Assembly (NCBI GenBank): GCA_023257915.1
Contig: JALRBB010000329.1
Coordinates: forward strand, 1 to 11,080
Origin: Quisquiliibacterium sp.
GTDB taxonomy: Bacteria > Pseudomonadota > Gammaproteobacteria > Burkholderiales > Burkholderiaceae_E
Length of the DNA: 11,080 bases
Direction: 5' to 3'
Below the pieces are notes generated by a model. The model ran no database searches and was not told the origin of the DNA. It was given only the letters and a program-made list of their open reading frames with translations. Position 1 is the first letter of the stretch. Each line of letters starts with the position of its first letter. Of this stretch, positions 1-6,216 are shown piece by piece. The position numbers were made by a program, and so were the translations under genes.

Positions 1-18
1 ATCTGACATGGGCTCTTA

Positions 19-777
19 TCAAGCCGGCTTTACGACTGTGGGTGCCAACGGGACCGTGTTGTGACCGATCGTGCGATGCGTATGCATGCAGCCCTTGGGC
101 TTGCCGGTGGTGCCCGAGGTATAGCAAAGGGCCATCAGCGCATCCGGGTCTTGCGGTGGTGGCGACACCGGAGGGTCGCAGCGCAGTGCTTGTTGCCAGT
201 CGGTGGCCAGTGGCGGTAGCGATGGCCGCGCGTGCAGCCACTCCTGCCAGGCAGGTGGGCCCAACTCGGCATCGGGTGGTTCGGCGGGCATGTAGTCGGC
301 ATAGCAGCCAACCAGCATGGCCGACAGACGATGTTCCGGGGCGAGCTGCGCATTGCCCTGTTCCATGTGTGTCAGAAGATCGGCTGCGACGATCGCCACG
401 CGGGCCTGCGGATCCTCGATGTAATGGGCGAGTTCGTCGGCGCGGCTCATCGGGTTGACCGGAACGAGCACCGCACCAGCCCGCAGGATCGCGTACGCGG
501 CGATCACGAACTGCGGCGAATTCTGCATCATCAGCAGAACCCGGTCTCCATGCGCAACCTTCGCTTCGCGCTCGAGCCAGCCAGCAATGCGCAGCGCGTC
601 GCCTTCCAGTTGCCGGTAGCTGACCGGCTGGCCAAAAAAGACCAGCGCCGCCTTGTCCGGATAGCGTCGCGCCGACACGTCAAGGTTGTGCCACAGCGTG
701 GTGGCGACCGGCGGGATCTCGCGCGGCACGCGCTGTGGCCAGACCGCGAAGTGCGCAGGCTCTTGGATGTGGTTCAT
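19..777 (-). CDS. Truncated AMP-binding acyl-CoA synthetase (N-terminal half only)
   Basis: The 252-residue product resembles the N-terminal half of long-chain acyl-CoA synthetases (ANL superfamily), which adenylate a carboxylate with ATP and transfer it to CoA. Visible are the family opening (about residues 28-60, with 'ARRYPDKAALVFFG'), the N-terminal Rossmann-like region (78-130, with 'AILRAGAVLVPVNPM'), and the Gly/Ser/Thr-rich phosphate-binding loop YTSGTTGKPKG at 219-229 followed by MHTHRT. Similarity ends at about V242. The next ten residues (PLAPTVVKPA) look unrelated and lead straight to a TGA at 19-21. Family members are usually 500-560 residues, so the rest of the adenylation domain and the C-terminal lid are missing, and the product could not catalyse both half reactions. 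Neither other frame near the break resumes family-like sequence, which favours an insertion, deletion or assembly join over a simple frameshift. The ATG at 775-777 has no clear Shine-Dalgarno but fits the family N-terminus. Probably a disrupted gene. Confidence 0.8.
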   Translation of the reverse strand: MNHIQEPAHFAVWPQRVPREIPPVATTLWHNLDVSARRYPDKAALVFFGQPVSYRQLEGDALRIAGWLEREAKVAHGDRVLLMMQNSPQFVIAAYAILRAGAVLVPVNPMSRADELAHYIEDPQARVAIVAADLLTHMEQGNAQLAPEHRLSAMLVGCYADYMPAEPPDAELGPPAWQEWLHARPSLPPLATDWQQALRCDPPVSPPPQDPDALMALCYTSGTTGKPKGCMHTHRTIGHNTVPLAPTVVKPA

Positions 778-840
778 CTGAGGCTGGATTGCAGGTTGAG
801 GGGCGTTAGTAACGCGTGGCTGGTGGCATCTGAGCCAGCG

Positions 841-860
841 GGCACGGGACGGTCCGTGCC
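841..860. repeat. Short inverted repeat upstream of the acyl-CoA synthetase gene
   Basis: GGCACGG (841-847) and CCGTGCC (854-860) form a perfect 7-bp inverted repeat around a 6-nt centre. It lies 64 bp upstream of the synthetase start codon. It could be an operator half-site pair or a hairpin in the 5' leader. No T-run follows on either strand, so it is not an intrinsic terminator. Function unknown. The rest of 778-945 shows nothing I can support as a gene. Confidence 0.3.
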
Positions 861-945
861 GAGTGAGAAATCATAAACGTCCGGGCGCGCCTTCGCCGAG
901 TGCCACTTCTCGGCGCTGCGGATATGCCAGCGATTGATCGTCGAT

Positions 946-975
946 TTGCCGGTCGGTACCGATTGGCGCGATAAT
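946..975 (+). promoter_or_regulatory. Candidate sigma-70 promoter for tRNA-Leu
   Basis: A -35-like TTGCCG (946-951) is separated by 18 nt from a -10-like GATAAT (970-975). The predicted start near 983 would give a leader of about 29 nt before the mature tRNA at 1012. The bases just after the -10 (CCGGCGC) form a GC-rich discriminator, a known mark of stable-RNA promoters under stringent control. The motif match is by eye only. Confidence 0.45.
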
Positions 976-1011
976 CCGGCGCTTGCCAACTCTGGTTGGC
1001 TCCAGTCACTT

Positions 1012-1098
1012 GCCGGAGTGGTGGAACTGGTAGACGCGCCGGACTCAAAATCCGGTTCCTGAGAGGGAGTGCGGGTTCGATTCCCGCCTCCGGCACCA
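1012..1098 (+). tRNA. tRNA-Leu (anticodon CAA)
   Basis: An 87-nt class II tRNA with encoded CCA. The acceptor strand GCCGGAG (1012-1018) pairs with CTCCGGC (1088-1094), followed by discriminator A1095 and CCA (1096-1098). The D-arm carries TGGTAGAC. The anticodon stem CCGGA/TCCGG encloses the 7-nt loop CTCAAAA, giving anticodon CAA and decoding UUG leucine codons. A long variable arm (TTCCTGAGAGGGAG) and the T-arm GGGTTCGATTCCC complete the leucine-type cloverleaf. It stands alone between the synthetase fragment and the terminator, with its own likely promoter. Confidence 0.97.
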
Positions 1099-1135
1099 AA
1101 CACAAGGCCCGCGGATGCGGGCTTTTTGTTTGGTG
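1094..1135 (+). terminator. Intrinsic terminator of tRNA-Leu, stem extended over the tRNA 3' end
   Basis: The core stem GCCCGC (1107-1112) pairs with GCGGGC (1117-1122) around a GGAT loop and is followed by TTTTT (1123-1127). In addition CACCAAACA (1094-1102) is perfectly complementary to TGTTTGGTG (1127-1135), so a longer imperfect hairpin could include the tRNA's own CCA end. The short core stem with its T-run is the likely terminator. Confidence 0.85.
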
Positions 1136-1231
1136 CGTTCCAGCAGCTTTGGTACGCCGATTTAGTACCCTGGCGTGGGAGTGGCCGTTGCAGGTTTTCT
1201 GGAAAACACCTTGGCCTCAAGTAAGCCGATA

Positions 1232-1256
1232 AAAACCACCGATGCCGGGTGGTTTT
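1232..1256 (-). terminator. Intrinsic terminator of the FMN-binding glutamate synthase gene
   Basis: AAAACCACC (1232-1240) and GGTGGTTTT (1248-1256) form a perfect 9-bp stem with a 7-nt loop. Read on the minus strand the hairpin begins at the TAA stop codon of the gene (1257-1255) and ends in TTTTTATC, a good U-tract. Flanking A and T runs mean it may also stop plus-strand transcription escaping the tRNA terminator. Confidence 0.85.
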
Positions 1257-2898
1257 AATGGACGGTATCTGGCATGAATTGATGTGTATTTGCCTGATCC
1301 CAATAGGTTCGAAAAACTTCGGGTAGGGATGAGGTTTCTGCTATGAAAGTGCGATCAGCCAAGATCCCTGGTGGTACCCGCGGAAATAAATCGGCTAGCG
1401 AACGTGTTTCGTAGGCATTGATGCGGCGCATGAAATGATGAAGCCGAAGGTCGGATGGTCCCTTCAAGCCCGCAGCCTCCAGCAATTCCTTCAGGGACTC
1501 TAGAGTGAGGCGATGAAAATTGCTGACCCGTTGTGCTTTATCGCCTACGACCAGCGCTTTTTGTCGTTGAGGGTCTTGAGTCGTGACGCCGGTTGGACAA
1601 TTTCCGCTGTGACATGTCTGAGCCTGAATACAGCCTAAAGCAAACATGAACCCTCGAGCGCTGTTACACCAATCGGCACCCAATGCGATGGCTCGCGCCA
1701 TGTCAAACCCATTAATGATCTTGCCGCTTGCGCCCAAATGAATCTTGTTGCGAAGGTTCAGCCCGACCAAGGTGTTATGTACAAGGCGAAGACCCTCTTG
1801 TAACGGCGTGCCGATATGGTTTGAGAATTCGAGAGGGGCTGCGCCGGTGCCTCCTTCCGATCCGTCAACCACAATGAAATCCGGAAGGATCTGGGTTTCA
1901 TGCATGGCCTTGGCGATGCTAAACCACTCCCATGGATGGCCAATACACAGCTTGAATCCTATTGGCTTGCCTTGTGAGAGGCTCCGCAGTTGCTGTACGA
2001 ACTGTAGTAGTTCCACGGGTGTTGAAAAACTGCTGTGATTCGACGGAGAAACACAGTCCTGTCCCATCAGCACGCCGCGCGCTTCCGCAATCTCCGCAGT
2101 GACCTTGGGGCCGAGCAGGACTCCGCCATGGCCGGGCTTCGCGCCTTGGCTGAGTTTGATTTCGATCATCTTTACTTGAGGGCTCAAGGCGTTTTCAATA
2201 AAACGCTCCTGACTAAAACGTCCCTGCGCGTCTCGGCAGCCGAAATAGCCAGAGCCAACTTCCCAGATGAGGTCGCCTCCATGATGTCGGTGATGACGCG
2301 AAATGGACCCTTCGCCAGTGTCGTGAGCAAAGCCTCCCATTTGGGCGCCCTTGTTCAAGGCCATAATCGCGTTCGCGCTCAAGGCGCCAAAGCTCATTGC
2401 CGATATATTGAAGAGGCTGATTTCATAAGGTTGGGTACAGCTCTCTCCGCCAATCTTTAGACGGAAATTATGGTCAATCAGGCGTGACGGAGCTAGCGAA
2501 TGCGTGATCCACTCGTACCCGGTTGCTGATACATCGAGTTGGGTTCCGAAAGGGCGTTTGTCTGATTGCCCCTTGGCACGGGCATAAACCAGAGATCGTT
2601 GGGCTCTCGAAAACGGGGATGCTTCGGTTTCGCTCTCGAGGAAATACTGTCGCAATTCAGGACGAATCGCTTCGAGCATGAAGCGTAAATGCCCAATAAT
2701 CGGATAGTTGCGCAAAATTGCGTGTTGGCGTTGACGAAGGTCGTAGACGCCTAGCGCGCTCAGTGCGGTGAAAATTAACAGTAACCAACCGCCCGCGCCT
2801 GACATTAAAACGGCAAACAGACTCAGGACGGTCGCTCCAAGAGCAACGATAAAAGCGGTGTAGCGAACTGGATATATCTGGTTGAGACGATCGATCAT
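1255..2898 (-). CDS. FMN-binding glutamate synthase family protein, membrane anchored
   Basis: The 547-residue protein matches the family related to the FMN/synthase domain of glutamate synthase (GltB), which forms glutamate from 2-oxoglutarate and ammonia. It lacks the N-terminal glutaminase domain of full GltB, so ammonia tunnelling from glutamine is not expected here, and family substrates are poorly established. Two hydrophobic segments at about residues 13-32 and 37-52 suggest membrane anchoring. The FMN-barrel part includes 'GGTGAAPLEFSNHIG' and 'GASGKIINGFDMARAIALGAD'. Cysteines C423, C429 and C434 (C-x5-C-x4-C, in CHSGNCPTGVTTQD) match the [3Fe-4S] ligand spacing of GltB. The ATG at 2896-2898 is preceded by a GAGG Shine-Dalgarno with 7-nt spacing. 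GC content by hand count of seven lines is about 50-55%, versus about 65% in neighbours, which suggests acquisition by transfer. A 78-bp gap separates it from the GGDEF-EAL gene upstream on the same strand. Confidence 0.9.
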   Translation of the reverse strand: MIDRLNQIYPVRYTAFIVALGATVLSLFAVLMSGAGGWLLLIFTALSALGVYDLRQRQHAILRNYPIIGHLRFMLEAIRPELRQYFLESETEASPFSRAQRSLVYARAKGQSDKRPFGTQLDVSATGYEWITHSLAPSRLIDHNFRLKIGGESCTQPYEISLFNISAMSFGALSANAIMALNKGAQMGGFAHDTGEGSISRHHRHHGGDLIWEVGSGYFGCRDAQGRFSQERFIENALSPQVKMIEIKLSQGAKPGHGGVLLGPKVTAEIAEARGVLMGQDCVSPSNHSSFSTPVELLQFVQQLRSLSQGKPIGFKLCIGHPWEWFSIAKAMHETQILPDFIVVDGSEGGTGAAPLEFSNHIGTPLQEGLRLVHNTLVGLNLRNKIHLGASGKIINGFDMARAIALGADWCNSARGFMFALGCIQAQTCHSGNCPTGVTTQDPQRQKALVVGDKAQRVSNFHRLTLESLKELLEAAGLKGPSDLRLHHFMRRINAYETRSLADLFPRVPPGILADRTFIAETSSLPEVFRTYWDQANTHQFMPDTVH

Positions 2899-2930
2899 TT
2901 TGTAGCCTCATCCCGAAATGGTGCCGGTGA

Positions 2931-2939
2931 AAGATAGCA
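2931..2939 (-). promoter_or_regulatory. Possible extended -10 promoter for the glutamate synthase family gene
   Basis: On the minus strand TGCTATCTT resembles an extended -10 element (TGnTATAAT). It would start transcription about 25 nt upstream of the ATG. No convincing -35 is seen. No terminator is visible after the GGDEF-EAL gene, so read-through from it is also possible. Confidence 0.3.
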
Positions 2940-2976
2940 GAGTGATCAGCAAGCGCGGGTAGGGTAGGGCATCAAA

Positions 2977-4839
2977 TCAACTGCCGGTCAGCATCTCGAA
3001 ATACATTTCCTTGGACGAAGCATGCAGCGCATGTCGTGACTTGACCCACTCGGCGACGTCCTTGGCCGGCATCGGCTTGGACAGGAAGTATCCCTGCACT
3101 TCGTCGCAGCCCATTCGCGCCAGCGTGCGCAACTCAGTGACGGTTTCGACCCCCTCGGCGACGACGGTGAGCCCGAGTTGCTTGGCAAGATCGATCGTTG
3201 CACGCACGATCGACAGATTGCCGCGGTTCTGATGCAGTTCGCTCACGAAGGAGCGGTCGATCTTCAGCTCATTGAGCGGCAGGCGTTGCAGTTGCTTGAG
3301 CGTGGCGTAACCAGTGCCGAAATCGTCGACCGACAGCATCACGCCGGCATCGGAAATCATCTGCAGTGTCCGTAGCGCGGTCTCGGTTTCGGAGAGCACC
3401 CCGCTTTCGGTGATCTCAAGACACAGCTGACCGGGCTTGAGCCCATGCTCCCGGAAGATCGTAGTCACCTTGGTGCAGAAATCCTCGTTTTCGATGTCCT
3501 GGGTGCTGACGTTGACCGACACACGCAGTGGAATTTGCAGGCGAGAGAGCTCGGCGGCGAATTTCGCACCTTCCAGAACCACCCAGGGCGTCAGCTCGCG
3601 CATGAATCCGCTTTGCTCGGCGAACGGGATGAATTCGTTGGGGGCGACCATGCCGCGGGTCGGATGACGCCAGCGAACCAGGCCTTCGAGTCCGACGATC
3701 AGGCCGGTTTTCATCTTCAGTTGCGGCTGATAGTGCAGCTCGAACTGGCCGCGGCGTAGCGCATTGCGAAGATCGCCCAGCATTGACAGCTGGTTACGCT
3801 GTGACTCGCGCATGTCGCCGTCGAACAGTGCCGGTCCCTGCTGCTGCTGCTTGGCCCGGTACATCGCCTTGTCGGCGTGCCGCAGCAGCGTCGCATCATC
3901 CTGGCCATGGTCCGGATACACCGAAATGCCGATGCTGACCCCGACGTCGATCAGCTGCTCGTTCAGCCGCATTGGTTTGGACATTGCCTGCACGATTCGG
4001 GATGCCACTTCCCGGGCAGCATCCGCTCCGCCGTGCATCAGCAGCACGAATTCGTCACCGCCGAGTCGGGCGACCGTGTCGGATTCCCGCACCGAGGCTT
4101 TCAAGCGCCTGGCCACTTCCTTGAGCAAAAGATCGCCGACCGCATGCCCCATGGTGTCGTTGACAATCTTGAAGCGGTCCAGATCCAGCACCGCGACTGA
4201 GAATTGACCCTTGTTGCGATTGGCCAGCGCAATCGTGCTCCGGATGCGGTCGGTGAGCAGCGAGCGGTTTGCCAAACCGGTCAGCGGGTCGACCAGCGCG
4301 TTCTCCATCAAGCGCTTTTCACGTGCGGTGGCGGCCGTGGCCAGCCGATTGACCGCGAGCGAGATCAATCCGACCTCGTCGGCGATCGTGGTCTTCAGGT
4401 CAACCCGATAGTCGCCATCCTGCAAGCGACCGACTTCCTGCGAGATTGCGAGCAAGCGGGCGCGCATCCTCGATAGATGGCGATGGGCAAGCTTGGCCGC
4501 GATCAGGATGCCGGCCAGACCGGCCAGCAAAACGGCGCCGAACAACATCGGATCGCGCTGGCCGAATGCGACCAGGATGGCAATTTGCGCGATCAGACCC
4601 AACAGCAACGGAATCGCAATCCGGATCGTGACGCCCGTCGGCAAGCTAAAGCGCGGCTTCGCAGGCCGGTTGCTTTGCGCGGATGCCTGTGCGCCTGGTC
4701 GGGATCCCGAGCTCGCCTTTGGGTCGCTCGCCGTCGTGCTGGACGGCTGTGCAGCCCTGAGACGGCGAACGGGAGGACCTGGAGCAGGCATGTTCTTGAG
4801 CGGTTCCTGGGATTTGGGTACACCCGCAGTGTAGGGCAT
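2977..4839 (-). CDS. Membrane-bound GGDEF-EAL cyclic-di-GMP protein
   Basis: A 620-residue hybrid diguanylate cyclase/phosphodiesterase controlling c-di-GMP. Order: a Pro/Ser/Ala-rich, probably disordered cytoplasmic N-terminus (1-68); two transmembrane helices (about 72-92 and 97-115) with almost no periplasmic loop; a HAMP-like linker (about 116-172); GGDEF (about 180-335); EAL (about 350-605). The GGDEF motif is intact at 260-264, with an RxxD inhibitory site at 251-254. In the EAL domain the signature is E385-G386-L387 instead of EAL, but the other expected catalytic positions are present: N443, E475, D505-D506, K526, E562 and Q582. Both activities are therefore plausible. The start is uncertain: the first ATG (4839) has AAGGG directly against it, while M17 (4791) has AGGA about 13 nt upstream. 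Divergent from the PnuC-family gene with 50 bp between. The absence of a sensory domain suggests input through the membrane or HAMP region. Confidence 0.93.
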   Translation of the reverse strand: MPYTAGVPKSQEPLKNMPAPGPPVRRLRAAQPSSTTASDPKASSGSRPGAQASAQSNRPAKPRFSLPTGVTIRIAIPLLLGLIAQIAILVAFGQRDPMLFGAVLLAGLAGILIAAKLAHRHLSRMRARLLAISQEVGRLQDGDYRVDLKTTIADEVGLISLAVNRLATAATAREKRLMENALVDPLTGLANRSLLTDRIRSTIALANRNKGQFSVAVLDLDRFKIVNDTMGHAVGDLLLKEVARRLKASVRESDTVARLGGDEFVLLMHGGADAAREVASRIVQAMSKPMRLNEQLIDVGVSIGISVYPDHGQDDATLLRHADKAMYRAKQQQQGPALFDGDMRESQRNQLSMLGDLRNALRRGQFELHYQPQLKMKTGLIVGLEGLVRWRHPTRGMVAPNEFIPFAEQSGFMRELTPWVVLEGAKFAAELSRLQIPLRVSVNVSTQDIENEDFCTKVTTIFREHGLKPGQLCLEITESGVLSETETALRTLQMISDAGVMLSVDDFGTGYATLKQLQRLPLNELKIDRSFVSELHQNRGNLSIVRATIDLAKQLGLTVVAEGVETVTELRTLARMGCDEVQGYFLSKPMPAKDVAEWVKSRHALHASSKEMYFEMLTGS

Positions 4840-4889
4840 CCCTTCGGCTTAGGGGCGGTTTCTGAGCCGGCTTGCACTAGACTGCCCGG

Positions 4890-5528
4890 ATGCTCGATTC
4901 CGCCTTTCATCTGTTCGGGGCCGACGTCAGCTGGCTCGAAGTGTTCGCCTTTCTTGCGGCGCTCGGGAGCGTGATCCTGTCGGTGTACGAGATCCACTGG
5001 GGATGGTTGCTGGCCATCGTCAGCAGCATCCTGTACGGATTCCTGTTCTCATCGAGCCGGCTTTATGGCGAGGCCGCGCTGCAAGGCTTTTTCGTGTTGA
5101 TTGCCGCATGGGGCTGGTGGCAATGGCTGTTCGGACATCGCAGCGGCAACGGGCAGGGCGGGCAAAGCCTGCTGACGATTGCGTCGTTGGGGGCGCGTTC
5201 CAGGCTCGCGGTACTCGGGACCTGGCTGGCCGGCTGGGGGATTCTGGGACTGGGGCTTGACCGGTTGACGGATTCCGATGTGCCCTGGCTGGACGCCTTT
5301 CCGACCGCCGGCAGCCTGATCGGTCAGCTGTTGCTTGCGCGCAAGCTGATCGAAAACTGGCTGGTCTGGATCGGGGTCAATCTGGCTTCGGTGCTGCTGT
5401 TTGCCCTGAAAGGCTTGTGGCTCACAGCCTTGCTCTATCTATTGTTTGCACTGCTGGCGATCGTCGGGTGGCTGCGCTGGCGGCGTCAGTGCGAGTTGCT
5501 GACAGCTGGCGCGCAGCAGGCACGGTGA
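4890..5528 (+). CDS. PnuC-family vitamin transporter (nicotinamide riboside or, by context, thiamine)
   Basis: A 212-residue inner-membrane protein with about seven hydrophobic helices. PnuC-family hallmarks are clear: 'YGFLFSSSRLYGEAALQ' (49-65), the tryptophan cluster WGWWQW (74-79), and the C-terminal 'KLIENWLVWIGVN' (152-164) with 'KGLWLTALLYLLFA' (174-187). The family takes up vitamin nucleosides by facilitated diffusion, trapped by cytoplasmic phosphorylation. PnuC carries nicotinamide riboside; PnuT members carry thiamine. A NadR-like kinase gene follows after 4 nt, fitting the trapping model. The nearby TPP riboswitch and TonB receptor favour a PnuT role, but I cannot assign substrate from residues alone. 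The start ATG at 4890 has no good Shine-Dalgarno and no alternative start fits better. The gene lies upstream of the riboswitch, so it is not controlled by it in cis. Confidence 0.9.
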   Translation: MLDSAFHLFGADVSWLEVFAFLAALGSVILSVYEIHWGWLLAIVSSILYGFLFSSSRLYGEAALQGFFVLIAAWGWWQWLFGHRSGNGQGGQSLLTIASLGARSRLAVLGTWLAGWGILGLGLDRLTDSDVPWLDAFPTAGSLIGQLLLARKLIENWLVWIGVNLASVLLFALKGLWLTALLYLLFALLAIVGWLRWRRQCELLTAGAQQAR

Positions 5529-5532
5529 TCGC

Positions 5533-6108
5533 ATGAACAACGCCGTATCCGTGATTCGGGTGGGCCTGGTGGGCGCCGAGTGCACTGGCAAGACGACGCT
5601 GGCGGTCGCTCTCGCGCGCGGCTTCGGCGTTCCATGGGTACCTGAGCTGTTGCGCGAGTTCTGCGAGCAGCAAGGGCGCACGCCTCGCCGGGACGAGCAG
5701 CGCGAACTGATGCGCGAGCAGATCCGGCGCGAATCACAGGCGCTTGCGCAGGCGCGCGACGAAGGCGCGCCGTTTCTGATCTGCGATTCCACGCCGCTGG
5801 TCACCGCCCTGTACAGCCAGGAGCTTTTCGAGGATCGGTCCCTGATCGTCGAAGCCCGCGCCCATCAAGCGGCGTACCAGACGACGCTGTTGACCGACAT
5901 CGATCTTCCCTGGCAGTCCGATGGGATTCAACGCGATGGCGAAACCGCCCGCCGACTGTTCGATGCAAGTCTGCGCGCGAACCTACGCGAGTATCGGATC
6001 GCGCACACCGTCATCTCCGGCGACCTGCAGCGCCGGCTTGCGCTGGCCCGGGAGACCTTGCTCGCCCTGCGCCCGGACGCGATCGCCTATAATCGCGCCT
6101 CACGCTAG
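5533..6108 (+). CDS. NadR-like P-loop kinase (AAA-family ATPase), vitamin-nucleoside kinase candidate
   Basis: A 191-residue soluble protein like the ribosylnicotinamide-kinase domain of NadR, without the nucleotidyltransferase or DNA-binding domains. The P-loop is GAECTGKTT (14-22). 'PELLREFCEQQGRTP' (38-51) resembles the NadR 'E.(A)RE' region. 'FLICDSTPLVTALYSQELF' (81-99) holds the probable Walker B Asp85, and 'DIDLPWQSDGIQRDG' (122-136) matches NadR's 'D.PW..DG.R'. The expected job is to phosphorylate the substrate of the adjacent transporter, trapping it in the cell. With nicotinamide riboside it would make NMN; with a thiamine-type transporter it may be a thiamine kinase, which is inference. 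Its ATG is 4 nt after the transporter stop, so the two are surely co-transcribed. The end of the gene contains the promoter and P1 stem of the downstream riboswitch; its TAG stop (6106-6108) lies at the base of P1/P2. Confidence 0.85.
   Translation: MNNAVSVIRVGLVGAECTGKTTLAVALARGFGVPWVPELLREFCEQQGRTPRRDEQRELMREQIRRESQALAQARDEGAPFLICDSTPLVTALYSQELFEDRSLIVEARAHQAAYQTTLLTDIDLPWQSDGIQRDGETARRLFDASLRANLREYRIAHTVISGDLQRRLALARETLLALRPDAIAYNRASR
6088..6093 (+). promoter_or_regulatory. -10 box of the riboswitch/receptor promoter
   Basis: A perfect TATAAT at 6088-6093 stands out in GC-rich coding DNA. Transcription would start near 6100, just ahead of the P1 stem of the TPP riboswitch at 6102. The -35 position (about 6065-6070, CCCTGC) is poor, so an activator or other compensation may be needed. 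The promoter lies inside the last codons of the kinase gene. Confidence 0.6.
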
Positions 6109-6216
6109 GGGTCCCGCACAAATCCGCATCCGCTGTACTGGGTGCGGTCCGCAATCGCGGACGGGTGAGAAAGTCCCTTGGAACCTGAACGAGTTAATGC
6201 TTGCGCAGGGAAGCGT
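6102..6216 (+). promoter_or_regulatory. TPP riboswitch (thi box) aptamer
   Basis: The conserved thi-box core is present: GGGG (6108-6111), TGAGA (6166-6170), and the pyrophosphate-side arm from GGAACCTGA (6180-6188) through TTAATG (6194-6199) to GCGCAGGGA (6203-6211). Helices fit the fold. P1 is ACGCT (6102-6106) with AGCGT (6212-6216). P2 is GGG (about 6109-6111) with CCC (6175-6177). P4 is CCTG (6184-6187) with CAGG (6206-6209). P5 is CGAG (6190-6193) with CTTG (6200-6203). The P3 arm is enlarged by two hairpins, 6124-6147 (8 bp) and 6147-6162 (GTCCGC/GCGGAC). The RNA senses thiamine pyrophosphate and, from its position, controls the TonB receptor gene 92 nt downstream. P1 overlaps the kinase stop codon. 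Confidence 0.93.

Noticed and set aside
1151..1210. Small inverted repeats GGTAC/GTACC (1151-1169) and GTTTTC/GAAAAC (near 1195-1208)
   Set aside because: Short, isolated and without a T-run or linked gene; not separable from chance.
774..1220. Minus-strand reading frames across tRNA-Leu (148 and 99 residues), one with a stretch resembling a Mu-type DNA-binding domain ('WSQPELASAGLSRQ...')
   Set aside because: They are antisense to the tRNA; the 'GIEPALPLRNRILSPARLPVPP' kind of peptide is a classic artefact of antisense tRNA-Leu. The Mu-like stretch has no good start or Shine-Dalgarno and overlaps the candidate tRNA promoter.
1099..2976. Genomic-island attachment repeats derived from the tRNA-Leu 3' end
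   Set aside because: No direct repeat of the tRNA 3' end was found downstream of the low-GC gene, and no integrase is present.
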